Source: Pseudanabaena sp. ABRG5-3 (GTDB lineage: Bacteria; Cyanobacteriota; Cyanobacteriia; Pseudanabaenales; Pseudanabaenaceae). From it: DNA of 64,000 nt. Positions 37,154 through 46,569 of the stretch are shown in pieces. Within the stretch, counting starts at the first letter, position 1. Each line of letters opens with the position of its first letter. The stretch covers positions 4,400,048 through 4,464,047 of the forward strand of contig NZ_AP017560.1 of the NCBI RefSeq assembly GCF_003967015.1, given 5' to 3'. The notes beneath the pieces were generated by a model. It saw nothing but the letters and a program-made list of their open reading frames with translations. It did not search any database and was not told the origin of the DNA. A program made the position numbers and the translations under genes.

Positions 37154-39298
37154 ATGTTGATGGAATTTCGGTCTGGGCATTCTTATTCTCTAGGTGCGAC
37201 TTGGGATGGTCAAGGCACTAGCTTTTCACTCTTTTCTAAGAACGCCACAGGTGTTGATTTATGTTTGTTTGATCAGAAGGGACAGGAAACTCGTTTATCA
37301 TTAATTGATATCGGTAATTATATTTGGCATATTTATTTACCTAACGTAAAGCCAGGACAGCAATATGGATTTCGCGTTAATGGTTCCTATAATCCTGAGC
37401 AGGGATATAGATTCAATCCAGCTAAGCTTTTAATAGATCCTTATGCTAAAGCGATCGCAGGAGATGTTATTCATGGTGCAGAAATATTTGGTTATCCTTG
37501 GGGACATCCACAAGAAGATTTAGCTATATCCCATCAAGATGATAGTCATCTTATACCTAAGTCGGTTGTTATTGATGAATTTTTTAATTGGGATGGAGAT
37601 CGCTTGCCTCAAATACCTTGGGATAAAACTATCATCTATGAAACACATATCAAAGGATTGACTCAACAACACCCAAATATTCCTGAAGAATTGCGGGGGA
37701 CTTATGCAGGGCTTGCACATCCTGTCATGATTTCCTATTTAAAATCGCTTGGTGTTACAACGGTTGAACTCTTACCAATTCATCATTTCTTTCTGCATTC
37801 AGGATTACTTGCTGATAAGAAACTTTGCAACTATTGGGGATATGATCCCATTGGTTATTTTGCACCCTATGCTGGCTATAGCGCTAGTGGCATTTCAGGA
37901 CAGCAGGTAACAGAATTTAAACACATGGTCAAATGCCTCCATGCTGAAGGAATAGAAGTTATTTTAGATGTCGTCTATAACCATACGGGAGAAGGTAATC
38001 ATCTTGGTCCAACCCTATCTCTACGAGGAATTGACAATGCAGTTTATTATCGATTGCAAGAAAATAATCTAAGAGAATATAAAGATTTTTCTAGATGCGG
38101 TAACTGTCCTAATACTCTTCATCCTCAAGTCTTAAAGCTAATTATGGATAGCCTACGTTACTGGGTGACAGAAATGCACGTTGATGGTTTTCGTTTTGAT
38201 GTAGCAGCAGCTTTAGGTAGAGGAGAATTGATTGAAATAGATATGTGGCGAGGTTCTGGACAGAGAAAAATCAAAGTTGCTAACTATGATTTTGATCCAC
38301 TAGGAGTTTTTTTTACTCTTATCCATCAAGATCCTATTCTTTCTCAAGTTAAATTGATTGCTGAAGCTTGGGATGCAGGAGACAGAGGCTATCAGGTCGG
38401 AAATTTCCCAATTTTATGGTCGGAATGGAATGGGAAGTATGTCGATTTAATACGAGATTTCTGGCGTGGTGAAGATATTAAGCTCAAAGAATTTGCTGAT
38501 CGCTTTATGGGTAGTCCTGACTTATATCAGCACAATCATCGCCTTCCCCATGCCAGCATTAATTATGTTACCTGTCATGATGGGTTTACCCTCACCGACT
38601 TAGTGAGCTATAACGAGAAACATAATGAAGCCAATTTGGAAGATAGTGGCAGTAATCACAATCGTTCTGAAAATTTTGGTGTGGAAGGTGAGACAAATGA
38701 CATTAATGTATTAAAGTCAAGGTCGCAGCAGAAACGGAATCTATTAGTAACTCTGATGCTATCTCAAGGTGTCCCGATGCTGTTAGGTGGTGATGAAATT
38801 GGGCGAACTCAACAAGGAAATAATAATCCTTATTGCCAAGACAATAAAATTTCTTGGTTCAATTGGGAATTAAGTGCGGAAAATGAGGCGCTATTAAAAT
38901 TTGTCCAGCAGCTAATAGAGTTTCGTTGCCAACATCCAATATTTCGACAAGACTATTGGTTAGAGCGGGATTCAAACCGAGATGCTATTGCTTGGTTTAA
39001 CACCGATGGTATTGAGATAAGTGATGAACAATGGCAAAGTGTCATTTGTTCCATTACTGTATTGTTGGACAGTACAAAAGTTTATCCTCCTAATATTCAA
39101 GATGATATTTTTCTGCTTTTTTTCAATGCTGAGGATGAAATAATTGACTTTATTTTTCCTAGTGATTTACGGGATAGGTCATGGAAAATTGTAATTGATA
39201 CGACTAAACCCACGTTTGAGGAAAACTTGATTGAACTAGATAAGCATGAATTTAAAGTGGCTGCGAGATCATTGTTAGTACTCCAGAATTCTAAATAG
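37154..39298 (+). CDS. glgX: Glycogen debranching enzyme (isoamylase type)
   Basis: Hydrolyses alpha-1,6 branches of glycogen, feeding glucose units to glycolysis and fermentation. 714 residues. The N-terminal CBM48 is followed by a GH13 barrel with DVVYNHTGEG, VDGFRFDVAAALGRG (nucleophile Asp), LIAEAWDAG (acid Glu) and YVTCHDGFTL (transition-state Asp region). All catalytic residues are present. An alternative ATG two codons later exists. It lies on the opposite strand to hox and splits the two hox halves. Confidence 0.92.
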   Translation: MLMEFRSGHSYSLGATWDGQGTSFSLFSKNATGVDLCLFDQKGQETRLSLIDIGNYIWHIYLPNVKPGQQYGFRVNGSYNPEQGYRFNPAKLLIDPYAKAIAGDVIHGAEIFGYPWGHPQEDLAISHQDDSHLIPKSVVIDEFFNWDGDRLPQIPWDKTIIYETHIKGLTQQHPNIPEELRGTYAGLAHPVMISYLKSLGVTTVELLPIHHFFLHSGLLADKKLCNYWGYDPIGYFAPYAGYSASGISGQQVTEFKHMVKCLHAEGIEVILDVVYNHTGEGNHLGPTLSLRGIDNAVYYRLQENNLREYKDFSRCGNCPNTLHPQVLKLIMDSLRYWVTEMHVDGFRFDVAAALGRGELIEIDMWRGSGQRKIKVANYDFDPLGVFFTLIHQDPILSQVKLIAEAWDAGDRGYQVGNFPILWSEWNGKYVDLIRDFWRGEDIKLKEFADRFMGSPDLYQHNHRLPHASINYVTCHDGFTLTDLVSYNEKHNEANLEDSGSNHNRSENFGVEGETNDINVLKSRSQQKRNLLVTLMLSQGVPMLLGGDEIGRTQQGNNNPYCQDNKISWFNWELSAENEALLKFVQQLIEFRCQHPIFRQDYWLERDSNRDAIAWFNTDGIEISDEQWQSVICSITVLLDSTKVYPPNIQDDIFLLFFNAEDEIIDFIFPSDLRDRSWKIVIDTTKPTFEENLIELDKHEFKVAARSLLVLQNSK

Positions 39299-39335
39299 CC
39301 AGCATCTTATAATTCTAGATACCTGATCTATGAAT

Positions 39336-42300
39336 TTACCAAATACTAGCATCTCTTTTATATTTTGTTCTTCTATCTTCACCTTTTTTATTATTAATTT
39401 GTTGAAAAACAGATTCATTTTCAAAGGTTTGCAGGAAAATTGAATTTGGTTCAAGTATATTTTTACACGATTTAATTATTGATTTTAACCTCCAAATATT
39501 CCCATTATTGTCAAAACAACTTGATTCCAAAAAACATTGAGACATTGCTTGTAGTTTAGGCAAATACATTTCTATATACTTATCTTCTTTGTTTTTTAAA
39601 CTACTTTTTAAAAAATCTAAGGCATTCTCTAAAAACTGAATTGCACTCGTGTAGTTACGTTGATTTAATAGAAGATCTACAAGTGCAAGTTGGCATTTGT
39701 ACTTTAGATCGTCTTTTGCATATTCTAAACATTTGTTATATTGCTGTATTGCTTTTTCTTTGTTTTTTTCTTTGTCATCTTTATGTCTTATTGCATAAAT
39801 CTGTCCTAAATCAAAGTAAACTTGTGCTTTGTCTGTAATAGTTTCAGTTATTTTATCATATACTTCAATCGCTTTTTCATATTCCTGATTTTCTTTTAAT
39901 GTCCAACCCAAATTATATTCAGCATCATAATAAAATACATTCGGATCAGAATCAGATGAATTCAGAGAATAATCTTTACGAATATCAATAGCTTTTTTGA
40001 AGCTAGAAATAGCTTCTTCATATGCCTTGTAATTACGATATGCAATACCTCTGTCATACCATAGTTTATCAGCATTCTTTGGATTCTTTAAAGTAGTAAT
40101 TTCAATGGCTTTATCAAAGTTAGCAATAGCTTCTTCATAGCGCTCTAACTTTGTTAGTGTTAAACCTCTTCTATACCAGGCATCTTCATACTCAGGATCA
40201 ATTTGAATTGCTCGATCAAAGTTTTCTAACGCATCTTTATATTCAGATTTAGCTTCTCCAGATCCTAATTGGTCACTTTGCTTATCTGCAATATAGTGGA
40301 GAGCTATTCCCTTATCATATAAAGCCCAAGTCAAATCGTCTCTGAGATTTAAAGCTTTATCGTAGTCTTTAATTGCTAAGCGAAAAAGCTCTTCTTTGTT
40401 TTGATGAAGCTTGGCACGCTCAGCATAAGCCAGTCCTCTACTATACCAAGCTAACGGAAATTCAGGATTCATTGTAATTGCTAGATTATATTTATCGATA
40501 GCCTCTTGAAGCTTTTCCTCTTTATCTTCGTCAGATGAACAAGTGAGAAGCCTAAGTTTATCACCTGAATCAACTAAACCACCATAGCTTTTGTTGTCTA
40601 AGGAATTTTCGTGCTTATCAAAATTGATTGATTTTATAAATATATCTAACGCCTCCATGCTTTGATTATTGATTGATCCCATGAAATCTTTTAAAGCATC
40701 TTTATATTTCTTAAGAGATTTATAATAGTTGTCTTTTTCAGTAGGTCTAAATCGCATTGTCTGATAGTAGCTGTCCACCTCTTTTTGACAATATTCAACT
40801 TTCCGAATGAGAAGGACGCGAAGACTTTCTGCCTGATTTTCATCATGATTATGATGATTTTTGTTTTTTTCTATGGATATTTCAATGTTTTGTCTCAGAC
40901 ACTCTAAAGTTTGCCCCTTAGCTTCCCAAAAGCGATGATCATATCGTTGTATGCTGATTGCCTTTTCATAATTTTTGAGGGCTTCCTCATAATGATCACG
41001 TGCTTCTTCTTCATTCTTTTGATCTTTGTATTTATCTCCTTGCAATTTAAGAATGTGACCTTGTTTAAATAAGGCATTAGCATTGTCTGGTTTATATTCC
41101 AATGCTTTCTTACACCAGTTCAGGCTAATGTCGTCGTGATCTGATTGCCAACACACGCTTTGCATAAAAAGTTGACTACTAAACGTTGGATCAACATGGT
41201 TAGCCGTCTTGTCAATAGCATCTCGCAAGTATGCTTCCCATTTATATTTATCTTCTTTTGACGCATTTTGGGAGAAATTTTTAACAATGTATTCCAGCAC
41301 TGCAACCTTACCAATATCATCGTTTAATTGCTCAAAGTGATTTTTGGCTAATTGCACAACTGCTTCAATCCGTGAGCGATATTTACCATAATGAGTATTG
41401 TAATTGAGTTCAAAAGCTACCCATTTATATTTGGCTACAAATTCTAACGTTTTCAAAAAGATTTTGGTAGGACTTTGGAGAAGAGGATGATCTTTTAACT
41501 CATGATTATTAGTTCCACTAGATTCCTCGCAAATTTTATCAAAGGCTATTTGGATTATTTCGTTCTTACGCAGATAAATTGAAGCAAACAAGTGGTACAA
41601 AAATGAACTCTGATAGTCAGATTTTTGAGCAAAGCAAGCATGGTAAAGATATTCTCCAATATATCCACACCACTCAATATCACTATATTTAGTAAATGGT
41701 AGCTTGTCAGGGTTTAACTTATCTGCTCGTTGTTTGAAGTAAATTGCAAGATGATTGTGAATTTCATAAAAAAGTTCTCGATTTTCTTGAAAAAGATTCC
41801 TCCGAAGTACTTGACGAACTAAATCATGAAAGTGATATCTATCTTGATTGAGAATAACAAAATATTGTTTTGATAGCCAATCAAACAAGTAGTCAACATC
41901 AGTTTTTTGATTTTCTTGCGAAGTGTTTAATTCCAGAATTGCTTGATCTAAAAAATACTGAATTAACTGTTGGTCAAACCAGCGACAACAAGATATTATT
42001 TGAATAATTTTTTGTTTTTCATCTGAAAACCCAGATAAAAAGACATTTAAAATATCCCGATTAATTACTGAATCATCAATTTCTTTCTTTTCTTTTCTTT
42101 GTTTGCAGAGGAGTTCAAGATACTTTGGATGCCCTTTGGTTAGTGAAAAATATTTCTGTGTTACTTCATCTCTTTCTTCATCGGTAAGCTCTTTCTCTAG
42201 CTGCTGTTTACAGTAGTTATCTACTTCCTCCTTTTCTTTAAAACAATCAAGACAAAGCTCGATGGCGATTTGACTATCTTGTTCTTGATCTATAAAGTTA

Positions 42301-43256
42301 GACCAATTGTCTTGCTTAGTTAACTGATTACGTCCAGAGATTATTATGATTACTTTGTGATTAGGTTGATGGTTAAATAATTTACTTTCAGTAGAGAATA
42401 AAAATTGACAAAACCATTCATTTAAATCTGAAGTTAATTTATCAGTTGAGTGGATTTTTTCGTATTTTTCAAATATCAAGATAATAGACTGCTTCTTCGA
42501 GGCTTCAATTAACATTTCAATAAATAGTGGTGTCAAGTATATTAAAGGAGCTAACAAAAGCTTACGTACATTTTCATTTTGAGTTGCGTGGTGCTGATTT
42601 AAAAGACCATCTTTAATTTCCAGAAGTGAAGCGGCGATCTCTGGTGAAGTTCGTACAATTTGTACAATTTCTCCACCAATGCTAGAAGCCATTGGCATTA
42701 ACAACGCTGGAGCACCAAGAGCTAGCGCAAGACTAGAAGTAATAACCTTACCTCCTAACTCAGCCAACTTGGAAACACTTTCAATTTGCTCCTTGGTAAC
42801 TGGTTCTGAACTTTTACTTCCAGTTGCTCCAAGCTTATGTAATGTGTCTTGATAAAGATTAGATACTTCCCTGAAGGTACTTCCTTGGAATAGATGATTT
42901 TCATGTTGTAGAGAATGTAGAATATTATCAACAAGATTCTTGTCAAAAGCAGGATCTGATGCAATCTTATCCATTAGTTTTAATGCTTCTTTCGGAGTCC
43001 CTAATTGCCCAAAATTAATCCGAATAATCCTGACATCTGTGGAGTTCTTACCTTCCTTTTTTGTTGATTTTTTTGCTACCTCTTCTAAGTTATCTAGGAA
43101 ATCATGCTTCCCTACTCCACCAAGACCATAGAGAAGAAATATAAAAGGAACTTTTTTACCAGTTGAGATTGATTCTTCAAGAGAGTCTTTAAAAGCACTG
43201 ATAAATTTGTTTACATCCTTATCATTTCGCTCGACATATTTTTTGTTAATTTTCAT
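39336..43256 (-). CDS. STAND-type NTPase with C-terminal TPR repeats
   Basis: 1306 residues. The P-loop is LLYGLGGVGKH (44-51), with His where Ser/Thr is usual. The presumed Walker B strand SIILIFEKYEKI (about 257-268) has Glu in place of Asp. A sensor-like VIIIISGRN follows, then the STAND GxP motif KGHPKYLEL and a winged helix ending YHFHDLVRQVL. From about residue 730 there are TPRs (AWYSRGLAYAE, AWYRRGLTLTKLERYEEAIANFDKAI, LWYDRGIAYRNYKAYEEAI, and others). A hydrophobic stretch lies at 172-192. Such proteins act as signal-dependent switches, some in anti-phage defence. The AT-rich gene lies between hox halves. Function is inferred only. Confidence 0.8.
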   Translation of the reverse strand: MKINKKYVERNDKDVNKFISAFKDSLEESISTGKKVPFIFLLYGLGGVGKHDFLDNLEEVAKKSTKKEGKNSTDVRIIRINFGQLGTPKEALKLMDKIASDPAFDKNLVDNILHSLQHENHLFQGSTFREVSNLYQDTLHKLGATGSKSSEPVTKEQIESVSKLAELGGKVITSSLALALGAPALLMPMASSIGGEIVQIVRTSPEIAASLLEIKDGLLNQHHATQNENVRKLLLAPLIYLTPLFIEMLIEASKKQSIILIFEKYEKIHSTDKLTSDLNEWFCQFLFSTESKLFNHQPNHKVIIIISGRNQLTKQDNWSNFIDQEQDSQIAIELCLDCFKEKEEVDNYCKQQLEKELTDEERDEVTQKYFSLTKGHPKYLELLCKQRKEKKEIDDSVINRDILNVFLSGFSDEKQKIIQIISCCRWFDQQLIQYFLDQAILELNTSQENQKTDVDYLFDWLSKQYFVILNQDRYHFHDLVRQVLRRNLFQENRELFYEIHNHLAIYFKQRADKLNPDKLPFTKYSDIEWCGYIGEYLYHACFAQKSDYQSSFLYHLFASIYLRKNEIIQIAFDKICEESSGTNNHELKDHPLLQSPTKIFLKTLEFVAKYKWVAFELNYNTHYGKYRSRIEAVVQLAKNHFEQLNDDIGKVAVLEYIVKNFSQNASKEDKYKWEAYLRDAIDKTANHVDPTFSSQLFMQSVCWQSDHDDISLNWCKKALEYKPDNANALFKQGHILKLQGDKYKDQKNEEEARDHYEEALKNYEKAISIQRYDHRFWEAKGQTLECLRQNIEISIEKNKNHHNHDENQAESLRVLLIRKVEYCQKEVDSYYQTMRFRPTEKDNYYKSLKKYKDALKDFMGSINNQSMEALDIFIKSINFDKHENSLDNKSYGGLVDSGDKLRLLTCSSDEDKEEKLQEAIDKYNLAITMNPEFPLAWYSRGLAYAERAKLHQNKEELFRLAIKDYDKALNLRDDLTWALYDKGIALHYIADKQSDQLGSGEAKSEYKDALENFDRAIQIDPEYEDAWYRRGLTLTKLERYEEAIANFDKAIEITTLKNPKNADKLWYDRGIAYRNYKAYEEAISSFKKAIDIRKDYSLNSSDSDPNVFYYDAEYNLGWTLKENQEYEKAIEVYDKITETITDKAQVYFDLGQIYAIRHKDDKEKNKEKAIQQYNKCLEYAKDDLKYKCQLALVDLLLNQRNYTSAIQFLENALDFLKSSLKNKEDKYIEMYLPKLQAMSQCFLESSCFDNNGNIWRLKSIIKSCKNILEPNSIFLQTFENESVFQQINNKKGEDRRTKYKRDASIW

Positions 43257-43400
43257 GACTTTTTAAAGCTATGATGACTAATTATTTTATATATTAATCC
43301 CAGTTTAATTCATCTTCATTAAGATGATTATGCACATTAAGGCATTAAAATAAAACTTTATAGAAGTTAGTGATTACGTTCTACATTTCGTTAGAACGAT

Positions 43401-43772
43401 TTATGATGCGGTAAATTCAAAGCCATTGGCAGATGCATAGCGTTCCATAAATCGCATAAAACGATCCCAATGGTCGGATTGTCCGATGTCAAACACGATT
43501 TCAATCTTGGCTAATTCTTCGTCATCACCTTTATCTTTCCAAAACAGTTTGGAACTTTTTGGTTCAATGGAAATTGTGCCTTCACTATCGACAAGTCTAA
43601 TATCGTTAAATGAGGCTTTGGCAAAGCTATTCGCGCCTTGGACTGCTTTGATATTCACAAAAGTCATCTTGACCGAGTTTTCGCCAGTATTGCGATCGCG
43701 CCTTAGCCGCACATCACTCAACTCTTCGGGAATGCCTGCAAAAAATTCAATTGATGGTGATATAGAGTTCAT
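43401..43772 (-). CDS. Psb28-like photosystem II assembly protein
   Basis: 123 residues matching the Psb28 family: the N-terminal IEFFAGIPEELSDVRLRRDR, central IRLVDSEGTISIEP, and the C-terminal hallmark DHWDRFMRFMERYASANG. Psb28 proteins bind assembly intermediates of photosystem II near CP47 on the cytoplasmic side. It may be the Psb28-2 type rather than the main Psb28, since charged segments differ. GGAG precedes the ATG. It lies directly downstream of hoxF on the same strand, past a heptamer repeat cluster, so co-transcription is possible. Confidence 0.85.
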   Translation of the reverse strand: MNSISPSIEFFAGIPEELSDVRLRRDRNTGENSVKMTFVNIKAVQGANSFAKASFNDIRLVDSEGTISIEPKSSKLFWKDKGDDEELAKIEIVFDIGQSDHWDRFMRFMERYASANGFEFTAS

Positions 43773-43791
43773 GGTTTTGTCTCCTTGGTGT

Positions 43792-43952
43792 TTTTAGCTT
43801 TTAGCTTTTAGCTTTTGGCTTTTAGCTTTTAGCTTTTGGTAATTGGTGATTGGTGATTGGTAATTATTCCAAGCTATTAAAGGATTGCTAACAGCTAATT
43901 GCTAATTGCTGACAGCTAGTTGCTAATCGCTAATCGCTAACAGCTAAAAGCT
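43792..43952. repeat. Short tandemly repeated heptamers (TTTTAGC, TAATTGG, GCTAATT types)
   Basis: Three runs of 7-bp units: agctttt about seven times, then taattgg/tgattgg, then gctaatt/gctaacag variants. Such heptamer repeats are known in filamentous cyanobacteria. The last run continues into hoxF, encoding its final residues (KLLAVSD). Confidence 0.85.
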
Positions 43953-45555
43953 TCAAATAATCATCACGAAAATGTCTTAATGTACTCACAATCGGATTAG
44001 GGGCAGATTGTCCTAAACCGCAGAGGCTCATGGATTTGACCATGCCACAGAGTTCTTCGAGGCTGGCAAGATCGGCTTCTGTGGCTCTATGATCCACGAA
44101 CTTGGTTAATAGCTGATGGAGTTGTACTGTACCTGCACGGCAAGGAATACATTTACCGCAGGATTCATCCATACAGAACTGGATGAAAAACCTTGCCATA
44201 TCGACCATGTTCGTATTTTCATCCATGACTACCATGCCCCCTGAACCAATAATGGAACCAAGGGCTTGCATCGCTTCGTAATCAACGGGCGTATCAAAGG
44301 CGGATGCAGGAATACAACCTCCAGAGGGACCACCTGTCTGCACTGCCTTGACCTTGCCACCACCTGATGCACCACCACCCATATCTTCGACAATTTGGCG
44401 TAAAGGAATACCCATTGGTACTTCCACGAGTCCCGTGTTAGCGATATTCCCTGCTAGGGAAAATACCTTTGTGCCTTTGCTCTTTTCCGTGCCAATGCTG
44501 GCATACCATGCGCCACGATTACGAATAATCGGGACGATATTGGCGAAGGTTTCCACATTGTTGATCAGAGTGGGACAGCCCCAGAGTCCTGATTCCGCAG
44601 GGTAGGGTGGGCGAGGATGGGGAATACCGCGACCACCTTCGATGGAGGCAATCAAAGCCGTTTCTTCGCCGCAAACATAGGCTCCTGCACCAACGCGCAC
44701 ATCAATCTTAAAGTCAAAGGTGGACTCGAAGATTTGACTACCGAGGATGCCATGCTGTTTTGCCTGCTGAATAGCGAGGCGAATATGCTCGATCGCAGGA
44801 GGATACTCGGCACGTACATAGACATAGCCGTGAGTTGCACCGACTGCATAGGCAGCGATCGCCATGCCCTCTAGTACCCGATGCGGATCGCTTTCGAGAA
44901 TGCTGCGATCCATAAATGCCCCTGGGTCGCCCTCATCGGCATTGCAAATCACATATTTTTGTTGAGGCTGATTTTGGGTTTGATTACGTCGCCGATCCTG
45001 CATTTTGGCAACCGTTGCCCATTTCAATCCTGTGGGATAGCCCGCGCCACCACGACCACGTAAACCACTGCGGGTGACTTCATCAATCACTTGCTGTGGT
45101 GACATTTCATGGAGAGTGCGATAAAGCTGACGATATCCGCCAACGGCAATATAGGACTCAATGCGTGTAGGATCGATTTTGCCAATATGTTCTAATACAA
45201 TCCGCAATTGTTGTGTAAAAAACGGATGCTCAAGATCGCCAAGGTTTGCCGTGACATTACCTCCCTTGAGTCCGCTCACAATCGATGCTGCTTGTTCAGG
45301 TTCGACTCTCTCATACAGAACACTAGAGGGATCGACGGCAACTAAAGGTCCACGACCACAAAAGCCCATACAGCCAACACTGACTACTTCCGCAGTTTCT
45401 GCAAGTCCATCGGCATGAATCGCCGCATCTAGGCGATCGCGTACTTCTAGAGAACCAGAAGCTTGACATCCGCCCGAAGTACAACAGCGAATGCGAATAC
45501 TCTTTTGGCGATCACGTTCTTCCTTAGCAAGTTGTAATAGTCCTTCAATATCCAT
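43930..45555 (-). CDS. hoxF: Bidirectional hydrogenase diaphorase subunit HoxF
   Basis: Binds NAD(P) and FMN and holds iron-sulfur clusters, linking hydrogenase to pyridine nucleotides. 541 residues. The N-terminal thioredoxin-like [2Fe-2S] domain has CCTSGGCQASG and VGCMGFCGRGP. The NADH site is GRGGAGYPTGLKW and the FMN region CNADEGDPGAF. The [4Fe-4S] site is ESCGKCIPCRAGT with a later Cys. ATG 45555 is preferred because GGAGG at 45572-45576 precedes it; the ATG at 45582 lies upstream of that site. The 3' end is built from heptamer repeat. Confidence 0.95.
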   Translation of the reverse strand: MDIEGLLQLAKEERDRQKSIRIRCCTSGGCQASGSLEVRDRLDAAIHADGLAETAEVVSVGCMGFCGRGPLVAVDPSSVLYERVEPEQAASIVSGLKGGNVTANLGDLEHPFFTQQLRIVLEHIGKIDPTRIESYIAVGGYRQLYRTLHEMSPQQVIDEVTRSGLRGRGGAGYPTGLKWATVAKMQDRRRNQTQNQPQQKYVICNADEGDPGAFMDRSILESDPHRVLEGMAIAAYAVGATHGYVYVRAEYPPAIEHIRLAIQQAKQHGILGSQIFESTFDFKIDVRVGAGAYVCGEETALIASIEGGRGIPHPRPPYPAESGLWGCPTLINNVETFANIVPIIRNRGAWYASIGTEKSKGTKVFSLAGNIANTGLVEVPMGIPLRQIVEDMGGGASGGGKVKAVQTGGPSGGCIPASAFDTPVDYEAMQALGSIIGSGGMVVMDENTNMVDMARFFIQFCMDESCGKCIPCRAGTVQLHQLLTKFVDHRATEADLASLEELCGMVKSMSLCGLGQSAPNPIVSTLRHFRDDYLKLLAVSD

Positions 45556-45563
45556 AATTGAGT

Positions 45564-46079
45564 TTATGGTTCCTCCATCCAACCTTTGACCATTGCTAAA
45601 ACGTCTTCAGGGCTTTGTTGGCGCGATACATGACCGTCATAGATTGCCGCAGGTGCAACACCGCAGTTACCAATACAACGCTCTACTCGGAGAAATACTT
45701 TGCCATTAGGCGATCGCCCTCCCGCCTTGAGGTGCAGTTCCTTAGTTAAGATATCTAACAAAGTTTGCCCCCCTTTGGTATAACAAGCTGTTCCTAAACA
45801 AATAGAACAGGTATGTTTGCATTTAGGCTGGATCGAAAAAAGATGATAGAAAGTTGCTACACCATATACTCGACTAAGGGGTAGTTTTAATTCCCTTGCG
45901 ATATAGGTAAGGACATCTTTTTCGAGGTAGCCAAACTGCTCTTGCGCCCTGTGTAATACTTCAATCAGAGCATCTTGGCGGTTGCGATTTTGGCGAATCG
46001 TCAAATCTAAAGAATGGAATCGGGGATTAGGCGAACCATCTTCAACATTTGGCTGTGGAAGGGATATTCTCGACAGCAT
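45564..46079 (-). CDS. hoxE: Bidirectional hydrogenase subunit HoxE
   Basis: A small diaphorase subunit related to NuoE, with one [2Fe-2S] cluster. 171 residues from ATG 46079, the usual length. Ligands are in CSICLGTACYTKGG and RVERCIGNCGVAP. The frame stays open upstream to 46190 but that part overlaps MITE sequence and is not family-like, so it is excluded. It ends 8 nt before hoxF. Confidence 0.95.
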   Translation of the reverse strand: MLSRISLPQPNVEDGSPNPRFHSLDLTIRQNRNRQDALIEVLHRAQEQFGYLEKDVLTYIARELKLPLSRVYGVATFYHLFSIQPKCKHTCSICLGTACYTKGGQTLLDILTKELHLKAGGRSPNGKVFLRVERCIGNCGVAPAAIYDGHVSRQQSPEDVLAMVKGWMEEP

Positions 46080-46175
46080 AAACAATACCTTTGTTGCTAA
46101 AGTAGAGGTATTTCGCACTATTTGTCTTCCATTCTCTAATTTCTGGATAGAATTAGTGCAAAAAACACAAAACTT

Positions 46176-46280
46176 TAAGTAGGTGGGCATAATTACAAAA
46201 CTAGAGCCAAAAACTGTGGCGCACGCTGCGCGTGCGCCACAGTTTTTGGGGTTTTATATTTAATTGCGCCCACCTACTTA
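46176..46280. mobile_element. MITE-like palindrome, family A, copy 3
   Basis: 105 bp with ends taagtaggtgggcataatta and taattgcgcccacctactta. The core is a GTGGCGCAC palindrome. It sits upstream of hoxE, about 97 nt from its start, and is followed 27 nt later by a family B element. The tandem occupies most of the gap between hoxE and pfkA. Confidence 0.82.
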
Positions 46281-46307
46281 ACACTTAGAGTGAAATCGTT
46301 GAATTGT

Positions 46308-46412
46308 TACAGCAATTTCCGAGCAAATGAACCACAATAAATCTTTTGAAAGTGCTGCAAAGCAGCACTTTCAAAAGATTTATTGGTTTGGGTTTGAGTG
46401 CAAAGCACTGTA
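46308..46412. mobile_element. MITE-like palindrome, family B, copy 2
   Basis: 105 bp from tacagcaattt to caaagcactgta with a perfect inner palindrome (aatcttttgaaagtgctgc). It corresponds end to end with 33805-33910, while the paired arms differ by compensating changes. Confidence 0.78.
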
Positions 46413-46569
46413 TTAACTTGTGTTGCAAAATTTGAGAGATTTCCTTAAGTTTTATCGAAGGATAGATTTTGATCCTCAAAAAGCGAGAAAATTAGATATA
46501 ACCGATTCTTCATATTTTTGTGCTACAGCACCGAAATTGTGAAGATTATCCAATAGGTGGGAAAAGCAA

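Noticed and set aside
46080-46190. N-terminal extension of hoxE
   Set aside because: It would add 37 residues that are partly encoded by MITE sequence. HoxE proteins of normal length start at 46079.
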